A stretch of DNA of 64,000 bases from Massilia sp. WG5 (GTDB taxonomy: Bacteria > Pseudomonadota > Gammaproteobacteria > Burkholderiales > Burkholderiaceae_D). Position numbers and translations under genes: made by a program. Each line of letters opens with the position of its first letter. Positions within the stretch are counted from its first letter, which is position 1. Below are positions 35,206-43,629 of this stretch, piece by piece. The notes below the pieces were generated by a model. That model saw nothing but the letters and a program-made list of their open reading frames with translations. It searched no databases and was not told the origin of the DNA. Location of the stretch: the NCBI RefSeq assembly GCF_001412595.2, contig NZ_CP012640.2, positions 5,828,001-5,892,000 on the forward strand. Direction: 5' to 3'.

Positions 35206-35382
35206 TGGTCCTCTCGTGGTCTGACTGGTCCGCGAGACTGCATTCTGCCATGGCGCACCGAACTGGAGCACGCGGCTGCGCGCCGCAGGAAATGCGCAGG
35301 AAATGGCTGTATCGTGCGCCCCGGCTTGCGTTACCATGCGTTAGGGTGCCCGGCGCGGAGGGCGGAGGCGGAGGAAGAGAAC

Positions 35383-36114
35383 ATGAAAGCGATCGTAACC
35401 GGACACACGAAAGGCCTGGGCGCGGCACTGGCGCGCAACCTGCTGGCGCGCGGCGTGCCGGTGCTGGGCCTGGCCCGCACCCGCTCCGACGAACTGGCGC
35501 AGACCTGGCCCGAGCTGTTCGAGGAGGTCGAGCTGGACCTGGCCGACGGCCAGGCGCTGATCGACTGGCTCGACGGCAGGGGGCTGGCGAATTACCTGGA
35601 CGGCACCGGCGCTGTCCTGCTGCTCAACAATGCGGGCATGGTGAGCCCCGTCGGTCCGCTCGAAGAGCAGGACCCGCGCGCGGTGCTGCGCGCCGTGACC
35701 CTGAACGTGGCCGCGCCGATGGCGCTGGCGGCGGCCGTGGTGCGCGCCAGCGACGGCGGCCAGAAGCGCATCATGCACATCTCCAGCGGGGCCGGGCGCC
35801 ATGCCTATCCGGGCTGGAGCGTCTACTGCGCCACCAAGGCGGCGCTCGACCAGCATGCGCGCGCGGTGGTGCTGGACGGCGGCCAGGACGTGCAGATCTG
35901 CAGCCTGGCCCCGGGCGTGATCGACACCGGCATGCAGACCGAGATCCGGGCCACGTCCGAGGAAAGCTTCCCGATGCGGCGGCGCTTCGTCGAACTGAAG
36001 GAAACCGGCAGCCTGCTCGACCCCGACGAATGCGCCGAGCAGCTGATCGACTACCTGCTCGGCAAATCCTTCGGCGACGAGGTCGTGGCCGACCTGCGCA
36101 CGCTCGGAGCTTAA
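35383..36114 (+). CDS. SDR family oxidoreductase
   Basis: 243 residues. TGHTKGLGAALARNLL is the cofactor loop (TGxxxGxG), LLLNNAGMVSPVG the NNAG motif, HISSGAGRHAYPGW holds the catalytic Ser, and YCATKAAL the Tyr-x3-Lys pair; LAPGVIDTGMQ follows. Closest in feel to sepiapterin-reductase/YciK-like SDRs. The ATG at 35383 is preceded by GGAAGAGA. Its stop overlaps the convergent GST gene by four bases. Substrate unknown. Confidence 0.88.
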   Translation: MKAIVTGHTKGLGAALARNLLARGVPVLGLARTRSDELAQTWPELFEEVELDLADGQALIDWLDGRGLANYLDGTGAVLLLNNAGMVSPVGPLEEQDPRAVLRAVTLNVAAPMALAAAVVRASDGGQKRIMHISSGAGRHAYPGWSVYCATKAALDQHARAVVLDGGQDVQICSLAPGVIDTGMQTEIRATSEESFPMRRRFVELKETGSLLDPDECAEQLIDYLLGKSFGDEVVADLRTLGA

Positions 36115-36821
36115 GGAGCCGGAGCCGGCGGAATCTGCAAGCCGCGGGCGACGGCCGGGCGCTGCAGGAAGGCCTGCAGTGCGCGCCCCACGTTCTTGAA
36201 CTCGTCGAAGCCCACCATCTCGCCCGCGCCATAGAAGCCGACCAGGCCGTTCACCCATGGGAAGATGGCGATGTCGGCGATCGTGAATTCCTCGCCCACG
36301 ATCCAGTCGCGGCCCTCGAGCTGCTTGTCCAGGACCGCCAGCAGGCGCTTCGATTCGGCGACGTAGCGGTCGCGCGGGCGCTTGTCCTCATAGTCCTTGC
36401 CGGCGAACTTGTGGAAGAAGCCGACTTGGCCGAACATCGGACCGATGCCGCCGACCTGGAAGAACAGCCACTGGAGGGCCTGGTAGCGGAGCACGGGGTC
36501 GGCGGGCAGCAGCTTGCCGGTCTTCTCGGCCAGGTAGAGCAGGATCGCGCCCGACTCCCACAGCGGCAGCGGTTGGCCGCCGGGACCGTCCGGGTCGAGG
36601 ATGGCCGGGATCTTGTTGTTCGGGTTCAGCGACAGGAATGCGGGCGAGAGCTGGTCGTTCCTGTCGAAGGCGACCCGGTGCACTTCGTAGGGCAGGCCGA
36701 TTTCTTCGAGCATGATCGCGGCCTTCACGCCGTTCGGCGTCGGCAGCGAATACAGCTGCAGGCGCTCCGGGTGCCGGGCGGGCCACTTGCGGGTCACCAG
36801 GAAACTGCTTAGGTCGGTCAT
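36111..36821 (-). CDS. Glutathione S-transferase, Nu/YfcG-like
   Basis: 236 residues. Thioredoxin-like N-terminal domain with LQLYSLPTPNGVKAAIMLEEIGLPYEVHRVAF and NPNNKIPAILDPDGPGG, and QPLPLWESGAILLYLAEKTGKLLP (Glu-Ser that binds glutathione); alpha-helical C-terminal domain with GEEFTIADIAIFPWV. The TPNG turn in place of a Ser/Cys is typical of YfcG/YghU-type enzymes with disulfide-bond reductase activity. Starts at 36821 with AAGGA upstream. Confidence 0.9.
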   Translation of the reverse strand: MTDLSSFLVTRKWPARHPERLQLYSLPTPNGVKAAIMLEEIGLPYEVHRVAFDRNDQLSPAFLSLNPNNKIPAILDPDGPGGQPLPLWESGAILLYLAEKTGKLLPADPVLRYQALQWLFFQVGGIGPMFGQVGFFHKFAGKDYEDKRPRDRYVAESKRLLAVLDKQLEGRDWIVGEEFTIADIAIFPWVNGLVGFYGAGEMVGFDEFKNVGRALQAFLQRPAVARGLQIPPAPAP

Positions 36822-36899
36822 CCTTGTCTCCTTCGGGGTGCTTGGTTGGTATTGATTGTACTCAAGATAGATCCGCGGCGCGGGTGGGACTATTCTTGA

Positions 36900-38768
36900 A
36901 TGGATGAACTCCTGCGCTACTACGAGGAAGAGCTGGGCCTGTTCGGCCAGTTCGCGCGCGAATTTCGCGCCCGTTACCCGAAGCCGGCCAGCGAGCTGCA
37001 CCTGGCGGGCGAAACCTACGAAGATCCGGGCGTGGCGCGCCTGATCCAGTCGGTGGCCCTGATGAGCGCCCGCATCCGCAAGCGCCTCGACGACGATTAT
37101 CCGAAATTCACCGAATCCCTGCTGGAGAGCCTCTATCCGCATTATCTGCGGCCGATGCCCTCGCATACCATCGTCCAGGTGGGCGGCCGCGGCGATGCCG
37201 AACTGCCCGACGCGCCGCTGCTGCTGCCACGCGGGACCATGCTGCGCACCAGCGCCCGGCACGACAGCGTGTGCCTGTTCCGCACCGTCTACGATGTGCT
37301 GCTGGCGCCGCTGCGGGTGGCGCAGCTCGGCTTCGCGCCGCTGGCGAAGGCGCCGCGTTCGCTGCGGCTGCCGCGCGGCGCCGCCAGCAGCATCGGCATC
37401 GCGATCGACACGCCCGGCCCGCGTCCGCTGGCCGAGATCCTGCCGGCGCGCCTGCGCCTGTTCGTCGACGGCGAAGCCTCGACCCGCGCCGCCCTGATCG
37501 ACGCGCTGTTCCTGCGCGGCGCCTGCGCCTGCGTGCAGGCGGCCGGCGAAGCGGCCTGGCTGCCGCTGCCGGCGGTGCCGCTGGCGCCGGCCGGGCTCAC
37601 GGAGGAGGACGCGATGATTCCGTTTCCGGCGCGCTCGCATCCGGCGCTGCGCCTGCTGAGCGAATATTTCTGCTATCCCGAGAAGTTCCATTTCATCGAC
37701 CTCGACACCACCGCGCTGCGCGCCCTGCTGCCGCCGCGCTGCACCGGCTTCACCCTGCACGTGGTGCTGAACGGCGTGCCGGCCGACTCCGACGCGGCGC
37801 GCCTGCTGGCCGGCATCGGCCCCGGCAACCTGCTGCCGGCCTGCACGCCGGTGATCAACCTGTTTCCGAAGGCCGGCGCGCCGCTGCAGCTGTCCTACAC
37901 CAGCGCCGACTATCCGCTGCTGGCCGACGGCTCCCATGCGGCGGACTACGAGATCCACAGCGTCGATGCGGTGCGCCTGGTGCGCGAAGGCGCGGGCCCG
38001 GCCAGCGTGACCCGCTTCGCGCCGCTGTACGCTGCCGGCGCCGGCGCCGGCGCCGAGGCCAGGGATGGCGACGGCGGCGCCCATTACTGGATCACCCGGC
38101 GCGACCATGCGGTGGCCGCGGTCAGTCCGGGCCACGAGATGCGCATCGCGCTGATCGACGCCGACTTCCGCACCGTGAGCGCCGGCGCCCCGGGGGGGCG
38201 GACCACCTTGTCGACCATGCTGACTTGCACCAACCGCGACCTGCCGGCCCAGCTGCGCTACGGCGATCCGCAGGGCGACCTGCGCAGCGACGAGCTGGCG
38301 GCGGTGGCGCCGATCCGCATGCTGCGCAAACCCAGCCCGACCTACCGGTTCGGCACCGCCAAGGGTGCGCACTGGCGCCTGATTTCGCACCTGTCGCTGA
38401 ACCACGCCAGCCTGACCATGGCCGGGCTGGACGAGTTCCGCAAGATGCTGTCCCTGTACGACCTGCCGCGTTCGCCGGCCGCGCAGCGCCAGATCGCCGG
38501 CATCCACGGCCTCGAGCACGGCGCGGTGCGGGCCTGGGTGCGCACCGCGCCGGTGTCGACCCTGATGCCGGGGGTCGGGATCCGCCTGACCGTCGACGAA
38601 GAAGCCTTTGCCGGCAGCAGCCTGTTCGTGTTCGCCCAGGTGCTCGACCATTATTTCGCCCTCAACGGGCAGCTCAACTGCTTCACCCGGCTGCAGGTCG
38701 TGTCGCGCCAGACCGGCCAGGAAATCCTTGCATGCGCACCCCGTCACAGCAGCCAGCCGCTGGGCTGA
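36900..38768 (+). CDS. tssF: Type VI secretion baseplate subunit TssF
   Basis: 622 residues beginning MDELLRYYEEELGLFGQFAREFRARYPKPASELHL, with DPGVARLIQSVALMSARIRKRLDDDYPKFTESLLESLYPHYLRPMPS, the unmistakable TssF (VasA/ImpG) start; later RLISHLSLNHASL and VLDHYFALNGQLNCFTRL also match. TssF pairs with TssG in the T6SS baseplate wedge in the cytoplasm. The Ala-Gly repeat AAGAGAGAEA (about 38030-38060) is a local expansion. No Shine-Dalgarno is clear before the ATG. Overlaps tssG by 37 bases. No tssE, tssB/C, tssJ-M, hcp or clpV is in the window. Confidence 0.92.
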   Translation: MDELLRYYEEELGLFGQFAREFRARYPKPASELHLAGETYEDPGVARLIQSVALMSARIRKRLDDDYPKFTESLLESLYPHYLRPMPSHTIVQVGGRGDAELPDAPLLLPRGTMLRTSARHDSVCLFRTVYDVLLAPLRVAQLGFAPLAKAPRSLRLPRGAASSIGIAIDTPGPRPLAEILPARLRLFVDGEASTRAALIDALFLRGACACVQAAGEAAWLPLPAVPLAPAGLTEEDAMIPFPARSHPALRLLSEYFCYPEKFHFIDLDTTALRALLPPRCTGFTLHVVLNGVPADSDAARLLAGIGPGNLLPACTPVINLFPKAGAPLQLSYTSADYPLLADGSHAADYEIHSVDAVRLVREGAGPASVTRFAPLYAAGAGAGAEARDGDGGAHYWITRRDHAVAAVSPGHEMRIALIDADFRTVSAGAPGGRTTLSTMLTCTNRDLPAQLRYGDPQGDLRSDELAAVAPIRMLRKPSPTYRFGTAKGAHWRLISHLSLNHASLTMAGLDEFRKMLSLYDLPRSPAAQRQIAGIHGLEHGAVRAWVRTAPVSTLMPGVGIRLTVDEEAFAGSSLFVFAQVLDHYFALNGQLNCFTRLQVVSRQTGQEILACAPRHSSQPLG

Positions 38769-39841
38769 TCACGCGCCTGCTGGCCGAGCCGCAGCGCTTC
38801 GAGTTCTTCCAGGCGGTGCGGCTGCTGGTGCTGTGGCTGGGCGAGCACGGGGTGCCGCCGCGCCGCGCGCTGGAGCGCCACCTGCGTTTCCGGAACAGCC
38901 TGGCGCTCGGCTTCCCGGCAGGGCAGGTCGAGGCCATCGTGCCGCAGCGCCTGGAGGACGAGCCGCCGCAGTTCTTCCTGACCCCGACCTTCATGGGCCT
39001 GCTGGGCGCGCACGGGGCGCTGCCGGGCCACTTCACCGAGCGCATCGCGGCCTGGGAAGCGGGCCAGCCGGACGCCGAACTGGCGGGCGCGCCGCGCGCC
39101 TTCCTCGACATGTTCACCACCCGCATGCTGGCGCTGTTCTACGGCGCCTGGCGCAAGTACCGGGTCGAGCATGCCGTGGCCGGCGCCGACGGCGGCGATG
39201 GCTTCCTGCCGCTGCTGCTGGCGCTGGGCGGCTTCGCGCCGGGCGAACACCACGAAACGGTGGATGAGGCCACGCTGGCGCGCTATGCCGGCGTGCTGCG
39301 CCGGCGGCCGGCCTCCGGCGTCGTGCTGGCGCGGGTGCTGTCGCATCATTTCGGGGTGCCGGTGGCGCTGCAGGAAGGGATCGGCTACTGGGATGCGCTG
39401 GCGCCGGACGAGCAGAGCGTGCTGGGTGGACTGCCGGGCGGGCAGGGCGCGGTGCTCGGCCAGGTAGCCGTGCTGGGCGCGCGCTGCTGGCGCCCGGACC
39501 TGCGCGTGCGCGTGCGCATCGGCCCGCTGCGCCGCGCCCGCTTCGAGTCCTTCCTGCCGCGGGCGGCCGGGGCGCGCGCGCTGCGCACCCTGCTCGGCCT
39601 GTTCGCCGCGCCGACCCTCAGCTACGAGGTGGTGCTGGTGCTGGCGCGCAGCGAACTGCGTCCCGTGCGCCTGGCCGGCGGTCCGCAGCGCCTGGGCCGC
39701 GACAGTTTCCTGATCACCGCGGAAGCGAGCGCCGACCGCGCCGACATGGTCTACGATATGCGACCCATGCCGCCGCTGGCGGCCAGCCCCGCAGCCTTCC
39801 CGCCGGACGGTTTCCTGCACGATTTCGCGGACGGCGCTTGA
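38732..39841 (+). CDS. tssG: Type VI secretion baseplate subunit TssG
   Basis: 369 residues starting inside the end of tssF (ATG at 38732). TssG landmarks: LLAEPQRFEFFQAVRLLVLWL, LRFRNSLALGFPAGQVEAI, FFLTPTFMGLLGAHGALPGHFTERI, FLDMFTTRMLALFYGAWRKYR and RVLSHHFGVPVAL. Two TssG with one TssF form the baseplate wedge core. Its stop codon overlaps the -35 of the copper-responsive promoter, so nothing T6SS-related follows. Confidence 0.92.
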   Translation: MRTPSQQPAAGLITRLLAEPQRFEFFQAVRLLVLWLGEHGVPPRRALERHLRFRNSLALGFPAGQVEAIVPQRLEDEPPQFFLTPTFMGLLGAHGALPGHFTERIAAWEAGQPDAELAGAPRAFLDMFTTRMLALFYGAWRKYRVEHAVAGADGGDGFLPLLLALGGFAPGEHHETVDEATLARYAGVLRRRPASGVVLARVLSHHFGVPVALQEGIGYWDALAPDEQSVLGGLPGGQGAVLGQVAVLGARCWRPDLRVRVRIGPLRRARFESFLPRAAGARALRTLLGLFAAPTLSYEVVLVLARSELRPVRLAGGPQRLGRDSFLITAEASADRADMVYDMRPMPPLAASPAAFPPDGFLHDFADGA

Positions 39842-39868
39842 CCTTCCCATCGTGGGAAGGATTATCCT
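39838..39868 (+). promoter_or_regulatory. CueR-type copper-responsive promoter of copA
   Basis: TTGACC (39838-39843), a 19-bp spacer, and TATCCT (39863-39868). The spacer holds the dyad CCTTCCCATCGTGGGAAGG (39842-39860) with perfect 7-bp arms, matching CueR/MerR-family sites in which the long 19-bp spacer is twisted open by metal-bound regulator. It ends 24 bases before the copA ATG at 39893. No cueR gene is in the window, so the regulator acts from elsewhere. Confidence 0.85.
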
Positions 39869-39892
39869 GTCATCATGCTGACAGGAGAAATC

Positions 39893-42313
39893 ATGGATTC
39901 CACGACCGAGTTGGCGCCCGCCGAGCTGCAGCTGGCGGTGCGCGGCATGACCTGCGCGTCCTGCGTGGCGCGCGTCGAAAAGGCTTTGAAGAAGGTGCCG
40001 GGCGTCCGCGAGGCCAGCGTCAACCTGGCCACGGAGCAGGCGACCGTGCATGGCGACCGGCTGGACCCGCAGGCGATCGTCGCCGCGGTCGCGCAGGCCG
40101 GCTACGAAGCCGAGCCGGTGCGGCGCGGCCAGCCGCGCGCGGAAGCACCCCCGTCCGCCTTGCCCGCCTGGTGGCCGGTGGCCGCCGCCGCCATCCTCAG
40201 CCTGCCCTTGATCCTGCCGATGATCTTCCACGGCTGGATGCTGCCGGGCTGGCTGCAGCTGCTGCTGGCGACCCCGGTCCAGTTCTGGCTCGGCGCGCGC
40301 TTCTACCGCGCCGGCTGGAAGGCGCTGCGGGCCGGCGCCGGGAACATGGACCTGCTGGTGGCGATCGGCACCTCGGCGGCGTATGCCTTGTCGGTCTATG
40401 AGCTGGTCGCCGACCCGGCCGGCCGCGGCATGCCGCAGCTGTATTTCGAATCGTCCGCGGTGGTGATCACCCTGGTCCTGCTCGGGAAGTGGCTCGAAGG
40501 CCGCGCCAAGCACCAGACCGTGGAGGCGATCCGCGCCCTGGAATCGCTGCGCCCGAGCACCGCCCTGGTGCGGCGCGGCGGGCAGGATGTCGAGGTCGCA
40601 CTGGACGCATTGCGCGTGGGCGACCTGATGGTGGTGCGGCCCGGCGAGCGCGTCCCGGCCGACGGCCGCGTGGCCGAGGGCGGCAGCCACCTCGACGAAT
40701 CCCTGCTCACCGGCGAAAGCCTGCCGGTGGCGCGCCGCCCCGGCGACCGGGTGCTGGGCGGCGCCGTCAACGGCGAAGGCCTGCTGCTGGTCGAGGCGGT
40801 GAAGGTCGGCGCCGACACCATGCTGGCGCAGATCATCCGCATGGTCGAGGATGCGCAGGCGGTCAAGGCGCCGATCCAGCGCCTGGTCGACCGCGTCAGC
40901 AGTGTGTTCGTGCCGGCGGTGCTGCTGATCTCGCTGGTGACGCTGCTGGCCTGGGGCCTGGCGACGGGCGACTGGCAGCAGGCGCTGCTGAATGCGGTGG
41001 CGGTGCAGGTGATTGCCTGCCCCTGTGCGCTGGGCCTGGCGACGCCGACCGGGATCATGGTCGGCACCGGCGTGGCGGCGCGCCACGGCATCCTGATCAA
41101 GGACGCGCAGGCACTGGAGACCGCGCACGCGGTGCGCACCGTGGTGTTCGACAAGACCGGCACGCTCACCGAAGGCAAGCCGCGCGTGGTCGCGGTCGAG
41201 GGCAGCGCCGAGGTCCTGCCGCTGGCCTGGGCCGTCCAGCAGTACAGCGAGCATCCGCTGGCGAAGGCCGTGGCGCAGGCGGCGCGCGAACGCGGCCTGG
41301 CGCCGGCGGCCGCCTTCGACGCCGCCGCCCTGCCGGGCCGCGGGGTGCGGGCGCGGGTCGGATCTGCGAACGTCTACCTGGGCAACCGCCGCCTGATGCA
41401 GGAGCTCGGCGCACCGGCGCAGGCCTGGGACGAGGCCGCGCGCCGCCACGAGGGCGACGGCCGCACCGTATCCTGGCTGGCCGTGGAGGAGGGCGGCGCG
41501 CTGCGCGTCGCAGGCCTGCTGGCCTTCGGCGACCGCCTCAAGCCGACCAGCGCGGCGGCCGTCGCGCGCCTGAAAGCAATGGGCGTCGACGCCGTCATGC
41601 TCACCGGCGACAACCAGGGCGCGGCGGCGCTGGCGGCGCGCGAGCTCGGACTGGACCGCTACGTGGCCGAGGTGCTGCCGGCGGATAAGGCCCAGGCCGT
41701 GCGCGAGCTGATGGCGAAGGGCGACGGCAAGGTGGCGATGGTCGGCGACGGCATCAACGATGCCCCGGCCCTGGCCGCGGCCGACGTCGGCATCGCCCTG
41801 GCCGGCGGCACCGACGTCGCCATGCACACGGCTGCCATCACCCTGATGCGCGGCGACCCGCTGCTGGTGGCGGATGCCATCGCGATCTCGCACCGTACCT
41901 ACCGCAAGATTCGCCAGAACCTGGGCTGGGCCTTCGTCTACAACGTGGTCGGGATCCCGGTCGCGGCGCTGGGCCTGCTCAATCCCGTACTGGCCGGGGC
42001 GGCGATGGCGCTGAGTTCCGTCAGCGTCGTCACGAATGCGCTGCTGCTGCGGCGCTGGGCGCCAGCCCCTCAGCCTGCGCCAGTTTCAACTTCAACCCAA
42101 GGAGAACCGAAGATGTATGAATTGACCGTCGAAGACATGACCTGCAAACACTGCGTGGGGCGCGTGACCAAGACCGTGCAGGAGATCGACCCGGAGGCGA
42201 AGGTCGAGATCGACCTGCCGACCAAGAAAGTCAGGATCGACAGCCAGGCCCAGCTGGACCGGATCGTGCAGGCGATCGATGCGGCCGGGTATCCGGTGAG
42301 CGCCAGGTCCTAG
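39893..42313 (+). CDS. copA: Copper-exporting P1B-type ATPase with a C-terminal CopZ-like extension
   Basis: 806 residues if read to the stop. N-terminal heavy-metal domain with [15 protein letters not shown]; membrane helices; actuator [17 protein letters not shown] metal motif in [14 protein letters not shown]; phosphorylation site [12 protein letters not shown] motif SEHPLAKAV; hinge [28 protein letters not shown]. The core ends near LLRRWAP (about 730); then, without a stop, a Pro/Ser/Thr linker leads into a second complete heavy-metal domain. The start at 39893 is chosen for its AGGAGA; an ATG at 39875 overlaps the promoter-proximal leader. Exports Cu(I) across the inner membrane. Confidence 0.93.
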   Translation: MDSTTELAPAELQLAVRGMTCASCVARVEKALKKVPGVREASVNLATEQATVHGDRLDPQAIVAAVAQAGYEAEPVRRGQPRAEAPPSALPAWWPVAAAAILSLPLILPMIFHGWMLPGWLQLLLATPVQFWLGARFYRAGWKALRAGAGNMDLLVAIGTSAAYALSVYELVADPAGRGMPQLYFESSAVVITLVLLGKWLEGRAKHQTVEAIRALESLRPSTALVRRGGQDVEVALDALRVGDLMVVRPGERVPADGRVAEGGSHLDESLLTGESLPVARRPGDRVLGGAVNGEGLLLVEAVKVGADTMLAQIIRMVEDAQAVKAPIQRLVDRVSSVFVPAVLLISLVTLLAWGLATGDWQQALLNAVAVQVIACPCALGLATPTGIMVGTGVAARHGILIKDAQALETAHAVRTVVFDKTGTLTEGKPRVVAVEGSAEVLPLAWAVQQYSEHPLAKAVAQAARERGLAPAAAFDAAALPGRGVRARVGSANVYLGNRRLMQELGAPAQAWDEAARRHEGDGRTVSWLAVEEGGALRVAGLLAFGDRLKPTSAAAVARLKAMGVDAVMLTGDNQGAAALAARELGLDRYVAEVLPADKAQAVRELMAKGDGKVAMVGDGINDAPALAAADVGIALAGGTDVAMHTAAITLMRGDPLLVADAIAISHRTYRKIRQNLGWAFVYNVVGIPVAALGLLNPVLAGAAMALSSVSVVTNALLLRRWAPAPQPAPVSTSTQGEPKMYELTVEDMTCKHCVGRVTKTVQEIDPEAKVEIDLPTKKVRIDSQAQLDRIVQAIDAAGYPVSARS
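42113..42313 (+). CDS. copZ: CopZ-like copper chaperone, internal in-frame start within the copA frame
   Basis: 66 residues from an ATG at 42113: [20 protein letters not shown], a full heavy-metal-associated domain with Cu(I) motif MTCKHC, ending with [18 protein letters not shown] (42099-42106) stands at ideal distance before the ATG, as for an independent gene. The preceding linker uses codons rare in this genome (TCA, ACT, GGA), as if it were a former intergenic leader. The copA frame nevertheless reads straight through. Both a free chaperone and an extended CopA could be made. Which occurs cannot be told from sequence. Confidence 0.75.
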   Translation: MYELTVEDMTCKHCVGRVTKTVQEIDPEAKVEIDLPTKKVRIDSQAQLDRIVQAIDAAGYPVSARS

Positions 42314-42427
42314 GTCGCGAACCGGCAGCGCGCCAACGTCCGATTTACCAGTGCGGCAATAAATCCCCACTCATGTAAAATCGCCAAGGATGCCAATTCA
42401 ACAACCACGGACATGAAAGGCGCGCAC

Positions 42428-42769
42428 ATGGCAAAGACCGACCTGTCGAACTACAACCTTGCCGAGCTCAAGGGCCTGCAATTCGATATCGAAAAGGAGA
42501 TCAAGTCCCGCCAGCACGACGAGGTCAAGAAGGCGCGCGAGCGGATCCTGGCGATTGCCCAGGACGTCGGCGTGCCGGTCGAGGACCTGATCGCCAAGGC
42601 TTCCGGCGGCAAGAAGGGCGGGGCGAAAAGGAACGGCGGGCAGCAGGGCCAGGCGCGCTACCGCAACCCGGCCGACGAGTCGCAAACCTGGACCGGCCGC
42701 GGACGCCAGCCGAAGTGGGTCGCCGAGGGCCTGGCCGGCGGCAAGTCGCTGGACGACTTCCGGATCTGA
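42428..42769 (+). CDS. hns: H-NS family histone-like protein
   Basis: 113 residues. N-terminal coiled-coil (NLAELKGLQFDIEKEIKSRQHDEVKKARERILAIAQDVG) for oligomerisation, a Gly/Lys-rich linker, and a C-terminal H-NS DNA-binding domain RYRNPADESQTWTGRGRQPKWV, with the GRGRQP AT-hook-like loop that inserts in the minor groove. Silencer of AT-rich, acquired DNA. The start MAKTDLSNYN at 42428 is preferred to an ATG five codons upstream. Betaproteobacteria usually carry several copies. Confidence 0.93.
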   Translation: MAKTDLSNYNLAELKGLQFDIEKEIKSRQHDEVKKARERILAIAQDVGVPVEDLIAKASGGKKGGAKRNGGQQGQARYRNPADESQTWTGRGRQPKWVAEGLAGGKSLDDFRI

Positions 42770-42855
42770 GGCTGTATCGGGCCCTGTCCCGTCGCGCCCG
42801 TCACCGGCGGCGGGCGTGACGTATCATATGGCCTTCGACAACGGATACGCCATTT

Positions 42856-43536
42856 ATGAATTTCGAAGACGTAGCGGCGGCCGCCGGCAAGCTGCAGGAG
42901 GCCGGCACGCCGGTCACGATCGACACGGTGCGCGACGCCCTCGGCGGCGGCTCGGCCAGCGCCATCTCGCGCCACCTGGCGGACTGGCGCGCGGCCACCG
43001 CCAAACAGCCTGAGCCACCGCGCGCCGAACTGCCGCAGAACCTGGTCGACGAACTGGCGCGCTGGGCCCAGCAGTTCGCCGAAGAGGCGGGCAGCGGCAC
43101 GCGCGACACCCTGGCCCGGCACGAGGAAGAGCTGGACGCCCTGCGCGAAGCCGGCGACGCGCTGGAATCCGAACGCGACCAGCTGCAGACCGAGCGCGAT
43201 GAACTGAACGCCGCGCGCGATGACGCGCTGGCCACGGTGGCCGAGCGCGACGAGGAGATCGAGCGCCTGAACGCCGAGCTGCGCAATGCGAAGCAGGTGG
43301 CGATGGACGCCCTGGTCGGCAAGGCCAAGGACCAGCTGGCGATCGAAGGCAAGGATGCCCAGCTGGCCGAGCTGCGCAGCCAGATCGAAAAGAACGTCAC
43401 GCAAACCGCGGCGCTGTCGGACGCCCGCCTGGCGGCCGAGATGGAACTGGTCGGCGCCAAGACCGCACGCGACAGCCTGGAAGCCGAGAACAAGGATTTG
43501 CGCGCGCAGATCGCGGCGCTGCGGAAAAAGTCTTAA
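42856..43536 (+). CDS. KfrA-like DNA-binding coiled-coil protein
   Basis: 226 residues. N-terminal KfrA-type helical DNA-binding domain (VAAAAGKLQEAGTPVTIDTVRDALGGGSASAISRHLADWRAAT), then a long heptad-patterned coiled coil from about 95 to 224 (EEELDALREAGDALESERDQLQTERDEL and so on). KfrA was described from broad-host-range plasmids, where it binds its own operator and forms an alpha-helical tail linked to partition. Here it follows hns on an otherwise chromosomal segment. Likely a nucleoid or segregation-associated protein. Confidence 0.85.
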   Translation: MNFEDVAAAAGKLQEAGTPVTIDTVRDALGGGSASAISRHLADWRAATAKQPEPPRAELPQNLVDELARWAQQFAEEAGSGTRDTLARHEEELDALREAGDALESERDQLQTERDELNAARDDALATVAERDEEIERLNAELRNAKQVAMDALVGKAKDQLAIEGKDAQLAELRSQIEKNVTQTAALSDARLAAEMELVGAKTARDSLEAENKDLRAQIAALRKKS

Positions 43537-43629
43537 GTGCCAGAAGCTTGCTCCGGACGCTGTTGTATCCTGTAAAGTTGTTCCAGCATGCCTGTGCTCT
43601 GCTGCGAGCACTCTACCATGGGAACAGCG

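Noticed and set aside
33748..35382. Long plus-strand extension upstream of the SDR gene
   Set aside because: It is antisense to the GGDEF/EAL gene; the SDR begins with its own motif and ribosome site at 35383.
31334..35428. 1364-codon minus-strand open frame
   Set aside because: It covers several real plus-strand genes (DoxX, OsmC, pirin) and a shifted reading of the GGDEF/EAL gene; no domain or ribosome site.
38030..38060. GCCGGC tandem repeat in tssF as a regulatory repeat
   Set aside because: It encodes a short Ala-Gly stretch in frame; ordinary for GC-rich coding DNA.
36111..38747. 878-codon frame extending the GST gene upstream
   Set aside because: Only the last 236 codons show GST character; the rest is antisense to tssF.
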